Source of the DNA: Eutypella sp. D-1
Lineage: Eukaryota; Ascomycota; Sordariomycetes; Xylariales; Diatrypaceae
Assembly: GCA_023313575.1 (NCBI GenBank)
Contig: JAJTTP010000008.1
Span: 868,001-932,000 of the forward strand
Length of the DNA stretch: 64,000 nucleotides
Direction of reading: 5' to 3'
The position numbers and the translations under genes were made by a program. Position 1 is the first letter of the stretch; every line of letters begins with the position of its first letter. Positions 1 through 13,475 of this stretch are shown one piece after another. The notes under the pieces are model-generated. The model was not told the origin of the DNA and searched no databases. It was given only the letters and a program-made list of their open reading frames with translations.

Positions 1-3000
1 GCGAGCGAGTCACAAGTGAACTATTACGAGAGACAAGAGCGTACGTGAAGCCGTCTACTTACAACAAAACTACAATATGGCATGGAATGAGGTGGTCCAT
101 TATAAAGTAGAGCCCACGGAGTGCGCTGTTACTAGAGAGAACTCCAATTACATGAAATCGATTTGTCGAGAAGGTGCTCTTGCTTCGAGCACTGTTTACA
201 TAATCCCGCGATGGCCTCGATTTGGGGTGCTACATAGTGGAGAGCATGGCCTATGCTTCGCGGAGGACAGGCCAGAGAGGAAAAGGTTGGGTTTGAGGGC
301 TTGGGGAGTGGTCAGGGGGTTTGGGGTCATGCGAGCTAAGACGCCTTGGGACAGTAGCGAAGTCTCGAACAGGTCAAGTCAGGGGTAATGGCAGGGGTTG
401 ACCTTGGATCGTGCTATGTATGCAGGCCAAAATCCTTGCCAATTTGTGCCGATACCTGTCTGTGCATTTGACTGGTAACTTGACTGACTGACTGGTTGAC
501 TCTGGCTAGCTGACTGAGACAGAAATGTCACGTCAGGTTGCCAGCGACCTGTCGGAACAGCGGACATCTGCGAGTAGAGTGACGCCTGGCACCTGCACTT
601 CGAAATATCGCTTACGAGGTGATATATGTAATCTCAGAGTCTCTTATGCGATATACGTGTCTGTTAGGTGACGATCAATTGGGCATCGAAATGCTGCAGC
701 TATCTGTGAAAAGAGGAAAAGCTTGGATACACGAAGTCTGACGGCTGGAACCTTGAGTCTAATTGGAGTTTGCGAGCTTCTGAACCACGTGGGCTCGGGA
801 GGGTGACAGGACGGATCAGACAATTGCGCAATGACAAAGCAAGGGTTTGGGCTCTCGACCAGGGACCCGGGTTGGAGAAACTAAGGACTGGAGGTGTGCG
901 TTTGAGCACTTTTTGTTTTATTTCTCTTTCCGCCTGGCTCTCTCTCTTTCTCTCTCTTCGCTGGAGGATTGGGTGACAGGGGAAGACGTTTCCCGTCATC
1001 GTCGCATCATTGTTAGTGCCGTCCCGAGACTTTTTGCCGATTGCTCGAGATCGATTCCGCACGCAACCGACCCTTATATATATGAATCAATCGAGACAGG
1101 CATCTGCATGCTAAGGAGCTGCAAGCCAGTTGATAAGTGTATGGCACGTGTGATAGCCAGACAGCCTAGGTCCGTCCTATCGGTAGGTAGAGAGTTGCTG
1201 TCCCTCTTTAGAGCTGCAATGATAAGCGGCGGGGACGAGGGGATATCGACGTGGTTTTCCCTCCGTCTTTCGGGTCTTTACGTGGGGGCAGGCATTTCCT
1301 GGTTCCCCAAACACTTTTTTGATTACCTTAATTAATAATTACTCACATGGTTGTTAGTACGTGCGTATTGCGTAGTTTGAAGATCGACAACTAAAGCGAT
1401 ACGTATACTACATAAGTATGGCCGGGAAAACTAATTCTGGGGTGCTTGCGCTTGGTGAATTGAATTGGACGGTATTGGTATGGCAGCCTTCGGTCCGTTT
1501 CTGTTTTATTTAAAATCTCTATGTTTCCTTTTTGAGATGTGACGAGAACCCAGGAAGAACGTGGCATACGACCAAAGGAATGTGCTCATGTCGTTGATCG
1601 ACAGCTGTTTCGTGTTTCCGCGTCGTGACTGCGTGACCAGGACCGTGTGCCAATGTGCCTACCTGCCTGTCTATAACACGTAGATATGTTACATTTGCAC
1701 ATTGGTACATGTGCAGATAGAAGAGTAGATGCGCCCCTTTTTGACCAGCACGCGTTGACTGAGATCCTGAAACAAATAAGTTCTGCACGCGCGCTTCCTC
1801 AACAGTCCTCTCAGATTAAAAAAAAAAAAAAAGAAACTTCCCGGCGTTTCCTGCCGACCTACCTATTAAGGCACTCAGCTGCTATTGTGAAATACTAGGT
1901 AGGTAAATCGGCTGGTTGCTATCCTCGGCTCCAGGTTGGTTCCGGCTTGACTACTGTAGGTAGTGTACTAGTGGGATTTAGAGCATGCATGGGCACGGCT
2001 GAAAAAGAGGACATCGTCATTTAAGGATTCCGCGCGATTCCCGTACTATGTAGACTCTAAGTAGAGCTACCATCGAGGCGACGGTGTGCAAAGATTTTGG
2101 GGATTACGCAAACATTGCCTGCGATCGAGTTCAATGTCGACATTAATGGGATCGGGGTGCGAATGATGCTTGCTTGCCCTGGGTTTTTGGGTATCTATCA
2201 TTTTCATGCAATGCCATGCGAACGGTGGGGTTGACGGGTCACAGACCATAACATATGGAGTTCTTGCGATCGACGCCGGTTCTTTGACGGCTGGAGAAAT
2301 TCTCCTATATGTACGTGATATAACGACATGATAGTTCCGCCTTGCCCGCGTAGAATCCATGATGATGACGATTTTATACACCGTAGACTAGATGCTTATC
2401 GGTATTCAATGGCGCTCAATGGTAATTGGAGCTTCATGTGATTAGACCCGAAACGGCACTTTTTGGGGTTAGCGATCAGCTGGGAACCTGGGATTTAGCA
2501 CACGATAGTACGAGGGAGGGTATAATGAGGGTGGAGTCTTCCTACATGAACCATGGCGTTGGCATACACACACATAAGAACGTAAAAAACACACGCATAC
2601 ACCGTACATAACGTACATGGGCCGGCTTCTATCATCGAGACTGGCAGATGTACACATTACTGTATGTAAGCATCGCAGGCTTGCAGTAGTATGCTCCGCT
2701 TTGCGGATCAAGCCAGATTCAAGATGAGATCCTAGGCGAGACCGTAAGAAGAGACATTTCTGTATTCCGCGACAGCATTTGCTCCTTGGGATGTATACTT
2801 CTTATGTATGAGGGAGGGGTCGATGAAGACGGAGCATCCTTATCGGCATGAGGGGCCAGGGACATCAAAAGAGAGGCGGTTGGCGCACCCGAAGAATCGT
2901 CAGTTATAAGCTTGTTTGTTGCACTGCCTGTCATCGTGTCGCACAGCATATCTAGCAGCCGTAGTTATGAGCTAGACGCGCTGCAGTGGCATATTGATCC

Positions 3001-5543
3001 TCTATACTGGCACATGTTGTGTACAGTTCAACCGAAATACAGGTGAAACGCCCTGAAGCTTTCCATGTGTGGCCCCCATCTTGCTTTCTTGCTTTAATGT
3101 GCAGATGCCAGTCTTCCAAGTACGATGGACGTCTTGGACGGCGGTGGGAGGTTGTCTCACTTTAAGAAGATCCAAAGCAAGCCATGAGTCGCTGTTTTGG
3201 TTGGACGAGGGGGCTGACAGGGAGGCGCTTGACTGCCGTCCCTACCTTCGTGCAGATGGCGTCTGACCCGTTTGGTTTCAGAGCTGGTATTCGTACTCAG
3301 AGACGTAAGTACCAAGATAGATATCTATGGGCGCGTGTGGCCGCAACCTCGCCAATTAAAACGAACGCTCCCAGGAGTTATTTCGTGATGCTGATTAGAG
3401 AGCAACGAAGATAGCTTCACTCTCCACGCTGGAAGTTGTTTGCCCCCTCCAATTGGCGTCCCGCACGAAAACACGGACTTCCTCTGCAGTTCCTCTCCAG
3501 TTTCTTTTTCCTTAACCAGGTTTCTTCTTCCTCTGATCGCTGCATGACTGGTATCTTCGGATTGGCTGCGCCTGGAATTGAGGTGGGCCGTCCTCAAATT
3601 TGAGATTGCAGGCTTCCAGACCTGGTCGGGATTTCCTGGCCACTCTACACTACTGTACTTTATGTATGTACATAGACGGTGATCCGGGTGGGCGATATGC
3701 ATAATGCAACTGCAAGCACAGACCCTCCTGCAGCTGTGCTAGTACCTAGCCTAATCCACTAGGTGTTATAGTAAAAAGGTAGCTAATACTTGACATAGAG
3801 CTGTTATCCATAGGGTGCCACTCTGTTACTTATCAGATTCATACGGAAATTAGGTGTCATAAAGATAGCTTCAGGCAGCCTATACGTACCGGGTACATCG
3901 CTTACCCCCTCCAGCTTCTACAAATCCACTGGGTAGCTTCCATTCCCCTGGATTAAACCTGTACATATCCATGGATGTGCATATGTAGGTACATCATATA
4001 CGTTTAGACATATCTTAATTATGTACATATGTGTATACACACTTGCATACGGCCGGGACGACCCCATTGCCCACTCAGCAGCACCTACAGGCCTATCTCC
4101 AGAGCTATAATGAATTGATCAATAAAACGCGGAATTCTCTCACTTTTTGTGGCGTCATTTTTATAGGAGTGCATTCTCGTATATATTTTCTCGTATACTC
4201 AGTTCTACCTACCTTCCTAGGGATCTAGAGAAGTATTTAAATACTTGTAGTATGTACGGAGATGAACAGGTATAATCTCCTTGCCTTTAAGCCATTTATG
4301 TAGACCACCGGGATAGTAGTACAGCCCCAGGTTTAAACGAGACTAAACACCCCCATGCTGCCCCCCCTTTTTTAATTCTCTGGGCATGCATGGGCTCTGA
4401 GCTCCAGGGCTTCTTTTGCCTCTTCGTCCAGCATTCCTTGTTAACAATACCCTTGCCAGTTTACCCATACCCTGTCATTCTTTTCCCATCTTGACAAGCC
4501 TCTATCGCATCAGTGCGCGCGGACATTCTCTTGTTGGTTAGTCCAAATTGGTAGTTTCCTTCAAGTTCCTTTCAAGTTACGTTCCCTCTCTTGCCTGCCC
4601 AGCCGATTGGAGTGTGCCATACTACCTAAACAGCTAAAGTACAATCCAGCAATCCAGAGTGCCCTGTTTATTACCTAGGTTGTTATAGCTTCGTCTTTAA
4701 ACATATTACATACCTACTATCGTACCTTGGTAGTTAGTTATTACCTGGGTAGTTATGTATGCCGGGACTGAGAGATACTTGTAGTACAAGGAATATACTT
4801 GAACTCGGAGCACATCTCCCTTCTTGATGTCAATCGCCGTCGGCGCCGTTTCTTTTTTATTTTATTTTACCTAGGTGTTCCCTCTCAGGTACGAAAAGTT
4901 ACGCCTTCGACCTGCACACTGCACCTTTGCACCGTACCGCACCGCACCTGCTGCGCTGGGACCTTATCCTGTCCCTCTTCTTGACTTTTTGTCTACCTTT
5001 CTTCGTCTCTCGTTTGGAGATCCATCCCTCCATCCTTCTTCCCTTCCTTTTTCATTCCTTTCCGACCAACCCCTACCAACCACACCAGCTTCTGCCTGTG
5101 TGTGCGCGTACGTGTGTGTTGTGTTGTTGTCGTCGCCGTCGTCGTCGTCATCTTCATCATCAACGCCGTCGCTGCCTCTTCTGTTCATCGCAAGGACCGA
5201 CTGAGAAGTGGAAAATTGCCTGTCCCATACATTTATTAACAACCCAACCGGTTGATTTGCAGCTTTCGTTTCCAGCTTGCTCCGGTCGAGTCGAAGCAAA
5301 AGTGGCAAACGATTGATTATTCGATTATCTTCACCAACTAAACTAACAATATCAGCTTGCTTCACTAAATTAATCCCACTGGCCCGTAGGCTGTAACAAC
5401 ATTCCTTACTATTACTATTCTATCAACATAACCAACAATTATACCGATTTTGCAAACACGCCGGCTAGCAGTATTTCTAGCAATAAAACTTACATACATA
5501 ACCATAAGTCATTTCTAGCCAAGAGAGTAATTCGTTTAATAAG
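1..5543. other. gene-poor region and pyrimidine-rich leader of the DENN gene
   Basis: I see no convincing protein-coding gene here. The open frames are all short, lack codon bias and recognisable motifs, and overlap one another on both strands. The stretch holds an A-run near 1819-1832 and a pyrimidine-rich tract from about 4860 to 5200 containing GTC/CTT-type microsatellite sequence. The last few hundred bases before 5544 are rich in C, T and A and read like the promoter and 5' untranslated region of the downstream DENN-domain gene. The transcription start cannot be fixed from sequence alone. Confidence 0.5.
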
Positions 5544-8483
5544 ATGGCGCCTTCTTTGAGTACACACACGTCTTTTACGCGGCCTCGTACCAGCGACCGC
5601 GATGCCCGGCCTAGCACTCGCGACCACAACGACAACAACCTGATTATCCCCAGCAGGACATCTTCTCTCCACTCGAGGATCACGCAACCGATTCCGTCTT
5701 CGCTCAGTTCGAAACCGCAGCAGAGGGCACCCAAGACTCTCACTCATGCTTACATGGTCTGCGGTGTTGGACGGGAGCCATCTCAATGGGTCAAGGCTCC
5801 CTCTCCTTCTCAAGGAAAGATTGGCCACATGAAAGGTGCAGTTGGTCAGTTCTGGTTGCCGGAAATCCTCGGCAGCAGCCCCCGTCTTGAGCAGGATAAC
5901 GAGGTTGCCAGGGCACTGCATGCTGCTATGCGGGTAAGTGAAGATTAAATTAAAATCGGCCCTGTGGCCGTACTGGTTATGCTCATGACTGACATGTACT
6001 TGTTAGGCTTGCTTCCCTCATGATGTGGAAATATGTACTGGACGAAGCCAGCCACATTGTGTTCATCATGCTTTTGTCTTGCAGCAGGATTCGTCGCACA
6101 CCCTCTACGGCATCTGCCTTCGTGTTTGGTCGCGGGCGGATGAGAAGAGAGCCGAGACGATCCGAGACCTAAGGAAGAAGACCGAAGTCGATTACTACGA
6201 CAACCCCGACGAGACGTATTGGATCCCATACTGCTTGTCGTTTCTTTCGAGATACCCGTTGTATAACCTTCTAGGCGATTATCTTCGTGGCATGTGGATC
6301 CATTGGAACAAGGCGACCAATTTGTTCCACGCCGAGGAGGTCTCCCGGATCCTCAGCTTCCCCGCGCCGCGCCTCAATGACCTTGTACGAATCGACATGA
6401 AAGACTACGCCTTATGTTATCAGTTCCCTTCGTCTCCGACCGGCTTCCAGAACTTTGCCATGTGGCCCCTTTGGACCTGTCTTTCCATTCCTAACATTGT
6501 TGGTGTCATCGAAGCTGCCATCTCGCCCACGAGACGGATCATCTTCGTCAGTCACTACCCCGCCATGCTGACCCAGGCCGCAGAAACTGTTCGTTTCTGC
6601 GTTCGTGTCTATGAGTGGAGTGGTCTCTACGTTCCTGTTGTGCACGCCCGCCACGCGAAGGAGCTCGTTGAGGAGCCCGGACCTTACATTCTTGGTGTCA
6701 CCGCTGAGTGCAGATCCCTGTTCACTGCCCCGAACGACGCCTTGGTGATTGATCTCGACCGAAACTTCGTACTCACCTCGAGCCCGCCAACCGCCCTGAG
6801 CGTGAACCAGCGCAATAAGTTTGTCAGTCGCCTCACACAGGCTCTAAATGGTGATGTCACGCCCTCCGGTGTTCCCCAGCACCTACGCTCTGCCTACGGT
6901 GGCGGTAAGCTCGTCCCTGCCGGTCAGATCATTGTAATGCGTGGTGAGGTGGAGTCCATCCAGGATCCCGAATGGTGGAACCAAGATGCCGTTATGGCGG
7001 TCATGGACCACGTCTGTGAAAAGATGGTAGGTGTCCGAAACGGACCTCATAAACCGTGCGAGTTTCCTGGAGCTAATTGGTATGTAGGGACGCAATACTG
7101 GACTGAAGGCTGTGTTCGGCGGATCGGTGAAGAAGCCGCTGATGACCAAGGTCTCAATGCGACACTTGAACGAGATTGTTCGGGAGCGCAACCAGTACTC
7201 ACGCGATGCTTTGGAAGCTTGGCAAGATTTCATTAACCTCAAGGGTCGCATGGACACCGAATTGGCCAAGGTCACGAAGCGAAACAATTACCTGGTGGAG
7301 GAACTCGAAGGCTGGAAGCAACAGGTGAGATTTCGAATCCTTGATGCTGGGGGATTCCATGATACTAACGTATATCCTAGTTCCTTAAATTCCAAGCGTT
7401 CGCTGAGACACTCACCAAGGAGACCCAAGATCTCAAGGTCAAGATTGAGAACCACAAGCGCGAGAACCGCCGTCTCGGAGGCCTCATTGACCAGCAGAAG
7501 GATGACAATGCTCGTCTATCTGTTCGTCTTACTGGTACCGAGAAGCAGCGTGACGATGCTCTGGAGGCGCTCGTCCTGCAACAGGAGATCGCCGAGGAGC
7601 TCGAGCGCGAACGCAAGAGGAATAAGAAGGAGCTTTCTGCTCTGCAGCACACCAACATGACCATCCTCCGACAGCGCGACGACGCTCGCCGCGTTGTTCT
7701 TCACCTTCGCAGCCTGATTGGTGGTCAGTCTCACCACATGGAGCACCTTGTCCAGTCCCTCACTAAGCCTGACGAGCTTACGAGCGAGATCGAGGCCAGC
7801 TTCGATGTTGAAGAGGATGAAGTAGACCCAACCGGTAAGGAGCCCCTCCATATCATCTAGCGAAGTATATAAACAATTCTAACATGAACTATTTAGACAA
7901 CCTCGGCAAGCCAAGCAGCCGAAACAGCAAGCGCCTCTCCACCGCCAGCTTCTTTGACGTCGCCGACCGTCACCTGAAAGATAAGACGGACGCCATCTCT
8001 CACATTATTAGGAACATTTCAGAGCAGTGCCAGGCTGCCGTCGAAGGATTGCAGCTCGCTCAAGACGCCGAAATCGGATCACTGCGGTCTCCGCGTCGCC
8101 AGAGCAACCTCTCGGTTGCTAACAGCGACGACAGCCATGACCATTCTACTACCACGTCCGAGGCCGGTGAGGATAGTCACCTGCGCACGGGCCGAGCCTC
8201 CAGCATCCCCCCTACGCCCGATTTGATTCCAAATCGGAGTAGTACTTCGATGTCCATCGCATCGACTGTCACTACCCCTGAGCGTTCTAGCCAGCAGTAC
8301 AGCATCCACAACGTCCACCACGACATCCCCACGAAAATCGTCGAAGACGACGAAGACGAGTATGCCGAAAGGAGTGAGACCGAGGCCGCGGCCCCGGAGC
8401 CTGGTCTCATGGGAAAGCACGCCGAGAGCCTGATGCACCGGCCCGCCGGCGCTCGCATTAGTGCTTTGGGCGGCACCCGCTAA
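5544..8483 (+). CDS. DENN-domain protein (predicted Rab guanine-nucleotide exchange factor)
   Basis: Five exons: 5544-5933, 6007-7026, 7088-7324, 7381-7834 and 7897-8483; phases join cleanly to give about 895 residues. Residues 1-130 are a Ser/Thr-rich leader. From about residue 131 there is an uDENN-like start (CFPHDVEI, then HAFVLQQD and LYGICLRVW), followed by the central DENN core (WIPYCLSFLSRYPLY around 202-216, and GVIEAAISPTRRIIFVSHY in the middle) running to about 470. Exons 3 and 4 encode a long charged coiled coil (about 480-700). The C-terminal 190 residues are Ser/Thr/Asp-rich and look disordered. DENN proteins act as exchange factors for Rab GTPases in membrane traffic; the specific Rab cannot be read from sequence. 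The start at 5544 is the first ATG in the frame after the pyrimidine-rich leader. The domain assignment is firm; the exact family within fungi is inference. Confidence 0.88.
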
Positions 8484-10447
8484 AGCGGGGACGCGCTTGA
8501 GCTTTACGACGCGTCCCCGGCGCGGTTCACGGTCGCATGATGGTCGGCGTCGGTGGCAGCGTGCTTTTTGAAAGTGGCTTCTAAGCTAGCGAGAGCCGTT
8601 TTAACGACATGGATTCCACGGGCACCAACCCTACTTTTCCGCCCCTCTGCGTATGATCTTGTCTTGCCTTTCTCCACCTTTATTCTCCTTATACCTCGAG
8701 TCAATTTCCCGATGAAACCCCGTGTCGCCATCCACCGTTCGAAGAGAACGGTGCGGACGGATTCCTCGCTTCTCTTTTTCTTTTATCTACGCGGCGTTAT
8801 GTTGTTGCTGAGGCATCGGTCTTCTTTTTTGTTTTGTTTTCCGGGGGTTTCGCCCCTTGAGTGGGATGTCCGTCTTTTCTACGTGTACAAATACCCATTG
8901 GCTCGGGTAGTAATTCCTTTATTTTTTTATCCCCCGCTACGTTGGCTATGTGGGGATTGGCGGGGTGGGAAAAGAGAGAAGAGAAGGAATGGCGTGAGCT
9001 GGCCCGAGGGAAGTGTGAGATGAGAAACCGAAGAAAGGAATAGGTCCGCTGAGTACTTAAGTAAGCAGCCTTCGTGATGTATGAAAGAGGCGGCCTCGTC
9101 TACTACCTTACCCCTTCAGGCGGTTGGCGGTGGCTGAATGGCGGACTGGCCCTTGATATGTATGGGCCGAGTCGCCGCTCTCTTTCCTTCACGGGCAGCA
9201 CAGAAAGCTTTTTCGCTATCTTGAGGATCAGCCAATCCTGTCTGTCTCCTTTGTATTACTGTGCGTCGTGATGGTGGTTGGATGGGAGGTGCGGAGAAAA
9301 AAGGTGGGTGGATGAGTGAGTGTTGTAGTCGAGTGAGAAGAAAAAAAATATGTTGCCATTGCACAATGCTGTCGAACCTGGCCTGTCTTTTCGTGTCTGC
9401 TTCTGGTGCCAACTCTGCTCATCTTTGGCCCGTGTGTCATTGGAAAAAGGGTAGGAGATGGGTTACGCAGTGAGGTGGGAAGGAAGATATCAAGGTGGTT
9501 AGCTAGCTAAATGGGTACTACAGTTTTGGTATCCCCCGTGCATCTATCTAATCTGTTTTATCTCACCCTAATGCGTCGTAGCTTTTGCTATCGAAGCGAG
9601 TATCTGCTACCTTCGTATTGGACTCCCCGAAACATATAGGGAGCTGAATATACTTACACACGTTGAAGAAGACCCTACTTTTCGGCACCGATCGAGGTAC
9701 ACTGAGCAGGCACAATAGCCAGCTTGGCTACTCGTCACTCGCCTCACACCGTTCCGTGTCTGGGATGTGCTTTTCTTTTTGCTGGCGCGGGGGGGGGGGG
9801 GGTGGTTCGAAGCAAGATAGAGTCGGCATACTTACGCCTCCCAGACGATAGCTGGGGACGCTCAGTGTGTACCTCTAATCACCAATATTTTGGGAAAAGC
9901 CTGGGACGTTTCAAACTCTGGTCACGCAATCGAGACATTATATCCATGTCCGTAGCTAGGCCCCGACACGTCAAATATCAAATATATATTATACATGAGG
10001 TCTGTCAAGACACAGTCCTGGCGCAAATATAATGCTTCATACGACAGTATGAACGATTCACTGTTATCGCTCTCATCGCCATCATCATTTGGCCGCAGCT
10101 TGCGCGATACCTGGACAGCCATGTCTACAAGAACGAAACCTTCAAAGACTAGGAGTCATTGGTTCTTTGGCCTTGTCTGGTGCTATTTATTTTCTAAGTC
10201 CAGTGATGCAGGTTTTTTATGTCTTTGTTCCCACTCCAGTCCGAATGCGACGGCTCCTCATTGTCAGTGCTTTCCTAAAGCGACTTTTCTTCGAGGACTT
10301 CCTCTAATTTGGGTCTCTTATAAGGCTTTGTTTGATTCTCCCTATTAGAACAATTAGGTAGTGAGTGCCCATCCAAGCGAGAAGGCCTAGGACCAATACC
10401 ACGAAGTAACTTCCAACGTCGCAGACAAGATCATTAGAAGTGCCAAG
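8484..10447. other. intergenic region with a 14-base poly-G tract
   Basis: No gene is supported. Short frames on both strands have no recognisable motifs. The region contains T-rich sequence likely to include the 3' untranslated region of the DENN gene, and an uninterrupted run of 14 G at 9789-9802. The last few hundred bases are the likely promoter of the kinase-like gene that starts at 10448. Confidence 0.45.
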
Positions 10448-13400
10448 ATGGCGATGGAGATAGACATTTCGACCGGTTCAATCACTGTTCCCCGTATTCC
10501 GGACCTGGACACGGATGATTACGAGTGGTTGCGATGGAGGAATCGAGACAAGTTTGAGTTCTATCGAAAGGGCCAGCAGTGGAAGGAATATGCAAGGGAG
10601 CTAGAACAGTTCGGAGGCGAATACAAAAAGCAATTTCCCAAACTAGAGACAACCGAGAGTTGTAAGATAACCTTTATTTCCTATTCCCCGCGAAGACCGA
10701 GTAGGGGGCTGACGCAGGTCCTGCGGGATCGTCAAGACCACACATCGCTAATTCACGTTGATCCGCAGGGGGCTACTCTCCGCCCCCTCAGAAGGGGAGG
10801 TTTAGGCTAGCGCAGAAAGATGAGGAAAAAATCGAGGACCTGTCGCCCGATGCGATCAATGCCAGGCCGGATCGAGCCAAGATTCGCCGGTGCAGGAAAA
10901 TTATCGAAAAGCTGAAGGAAGGCTTCGGGATTTCGAGGCTATATACGTTCAACCGTTCCCTCGGCGTTGGCGGATTCGGGATGACCGCTGTGGTGGAAGA
11001 ATACAACGAGGACTGGCACAAGCTGGGAGAGTTTGTCGTCAAGTATAACCTGCACGAGAAACTAACACTCAATCATGAGAGAATTATGACTAGGGTGAGT
11101 TGGCTTCTGTGGTGGCATGGGGACTAATACACAGCCTGATAATGATGCTGACAGTTCGCCGCCTGTAGATACTCGACAAGGCCCAACATGCGGTTCAGCT
11201 GGCCGGAATTGACCATAACGAGTACATATGGCGTACACAACATACCAGGTGGAATATGGCTGTGGAAGCAGAGAAGCTAGGAAATGTAGCTCGAAACAAG
11301 CCTCAGCCGGTAGACGCTATTATTATGTCACTCGTGCCTAACGGCGACCTGAGCACGCTGCTGAAGAAGGTAGGAACGCTGCGGCTGCAGATTCCCAATA
11401 GAGTCCTCTGGAGCTTTTTTCTCTGCAGTAAGTTGCACCACGCAAACTACACCATTATCCTTGGAAGCTATTCTGCACTCAACAAGAGAGATGATGCTGA
11501 TGCAATCTACACAGTGACTAGGATGTGTATTGGGTAAGCACTCCTTGGGAGCATGATCGCTCTTCTGAGCACTGACTTGCATACCTGGAGCTGACACCCG
11601 GCCACAGAATGGCATTTCCTCCAGCGGAACACCCCCGTAACCAGATGAGGCCGTACCCCATCATGGAGACAATTCCGCCTGGCGTCGAGCCTCGCCGAAT
11701 AGTGCATTTTGATATTGACCCCAAGAACAGTAAGTTTAAAACTGAAAGGCAATCGCTGCTCTACACCTGCAGCCTACTGACTGATGCTGTCCTTATCATG
11801 CAGTCTTGATCGACCGGATCACCGAGTCCGATGAGCATACATTCAGCCCCATCCTCAGGGTCAGTGTTGGCCTCCCAAACAATCCACAGGAGGGATTGGC
11901 TCTGACAGAATATACGCGTGACAGCTCGGAGACTTCGGCCTCGCGACGGAAGTGCTCTCTGAAAAACCTGACCAGTAAGTGCTCACCTACCGCGGACACT
12001 CGCGTTTTCCTGTGTGTACTGAGCTGAATCTTGATGCTTTTCTTGTAATTTCTAGATACTATGAACAGATGCGCTGCTTCGGGAAGTTAGGCTATCTAGC
12101 GCCGGTGAGTCATGCTTCTGTCCACAAGCCACCTGTAACCCATCTAGCTATTCCTGTTGTAACTAACAACCTGGCGGCCTCAAGGAGCAATTTGCCGAAG
12201 ACTGGGACTTCCTCCCGAGCAACTCGGGCAAAGTTTCCAAACATTTTCTTGCGGGCAATTACGGTGTCCATACCAACATATGGGGGATCGGAAAGGTGAG
12301 AAAAATCCAACCCCTAGACAGCCATACATACCCATGTCACCGTATGAATCGACACAGAAAGAATATACTAAGACGTACATGGGACCTAGACAATGGAAAA
12401 TCTCATTACAGGCTACTATTTCCCTCCCGGGGTGCGCCCAGGAGTTTTAAACCACATGCTCAAAGAGCGTGAGTACGTCACCTACGGCAAAGAGCTTATC
12501 GACGAACCCGATTATGGGCATGTTGACCTCCATATGCGGCACTTGGTGGCGAGCTGTCTGGCGCTTAGTAAGTGGAGCCGATGCGTTTGTCTTCCTTACC
12601 TTGTCCTATCCTGTTCTACCGGACCAAACCCTTATCTGATAACGCGTGTCTCATCTACAGTGCCCAACGACCGCCCTAACCTTGCGGAACTGGAGATGTT
12701 CATCCTGGAGAGGCTGAACCAGAGCAGATATGCAGGGGAGTCGGACAATGAGATCTTAGCATGGTTTGCCAAGCTCTACCCGGAGCCGATAACGCGCGAG
12801 GCCAACGCGGCCCGCACCCTGGTCGATGACGATGACTACGACGACTACGATGATGATAATAATGGCGATAATGGCAACCAGCCTCCTGCAGCTATTGGCA
12901 ATGAACTTGCGCCATCAGTACGTGCGGCTACTGCCCATGGCCGCCCGCAGCTCTGGGACCGTATGAACGATCCGGTGGTGCGCTCGCTGGCGGGCGATTC
13001 ACGCGGCAATTCACGCCGCAGAAGTGACGCGCCCTCACCGTCATCGGCTCACCTACCGGGACCCGAACGCACCCAGGTGGCCGCCGGTCACACCGCCCGT
13101 TGGGACCCGCTCCGAGGCAGGGGCGGGGCGGCATCGAGTACAAACCGTAGCACACAGGGGACAAGCAGAAATCGGACGGCGGTGCCAGATGCCCCACGAC
13201 GCAGGGGCTCCGCGCTCAACACCCGCCCGGTAGGGGGGTCGCCAAGGGGCCCACCGGCTCCCAGCCAGATAGCCGGTAACCTGCCCGTGTATGGTCGTGC
13301 CGTCGTGCCCGCGCAAGATCTTGACGTCGAAATGGCCGACGCGCCCGAGGGCACGCTGGTCGGCGGCGTGGGGGCTGCCGCTAGCGCCAACCCCGGGAGC

Positions 13401-13475
13401 GTCCCGCGCAATACTCAAGGAGGGGGCTGGAGTACCTCGCTCTGGGGCAATAACGGCTCAAGCCAACGCCCGTAG
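10448..13475 (+). CDS. protein kinase-like protein with non-canonical catalytic loop
   Basis: Eleven exons: 10448-10661, 10769-11094, 11169-11427, 11515-11533 (a 19-nt microexon), 11608-11729, 11804-11859, 11925-11974, 12056-12104, 12185-12295, 12390-12567 and 12661-13475; phases are consistent and give about 732 residues. The kinase fold shows a glycine loop LGVGGFG (136-142), the ATP lysine in FVVKYN (K163), a catalytic loop HFDIDPKN (306-313), the metal motif LGDFGLA (D335) and an activation-segment end GYLAPEQF. In the catalytic loop the general base Asp308 is kept, but the lysine of the usual HRDLKPEN is replaced by Asp310. Loops of HFDxDP type occur in poorly characterised expanded fungal kinase families, so activity is possible. 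From about residue 480 the tail is disordered: an acidic D/Y/N run, then Pro/Arg/Gly-rich sequence. Substrate and pathway are unknown. Exon boundaries were chosen from GT/AG sites that restore the kinase motifs. Confidence 0.82.

Noticed and set aside
847..1335. 162-codon open frame on the plus strand
   Set aside because: Ser/Leu/Phe runs come from a CT-rich microsatellite; no motifs, no codon bias and no good splice partners.
11370..11390. Possible 21-nt intron in the kinase-like gene
   Set aside because: Too short for splicing, and reading through keeps the frame; treated as exon.
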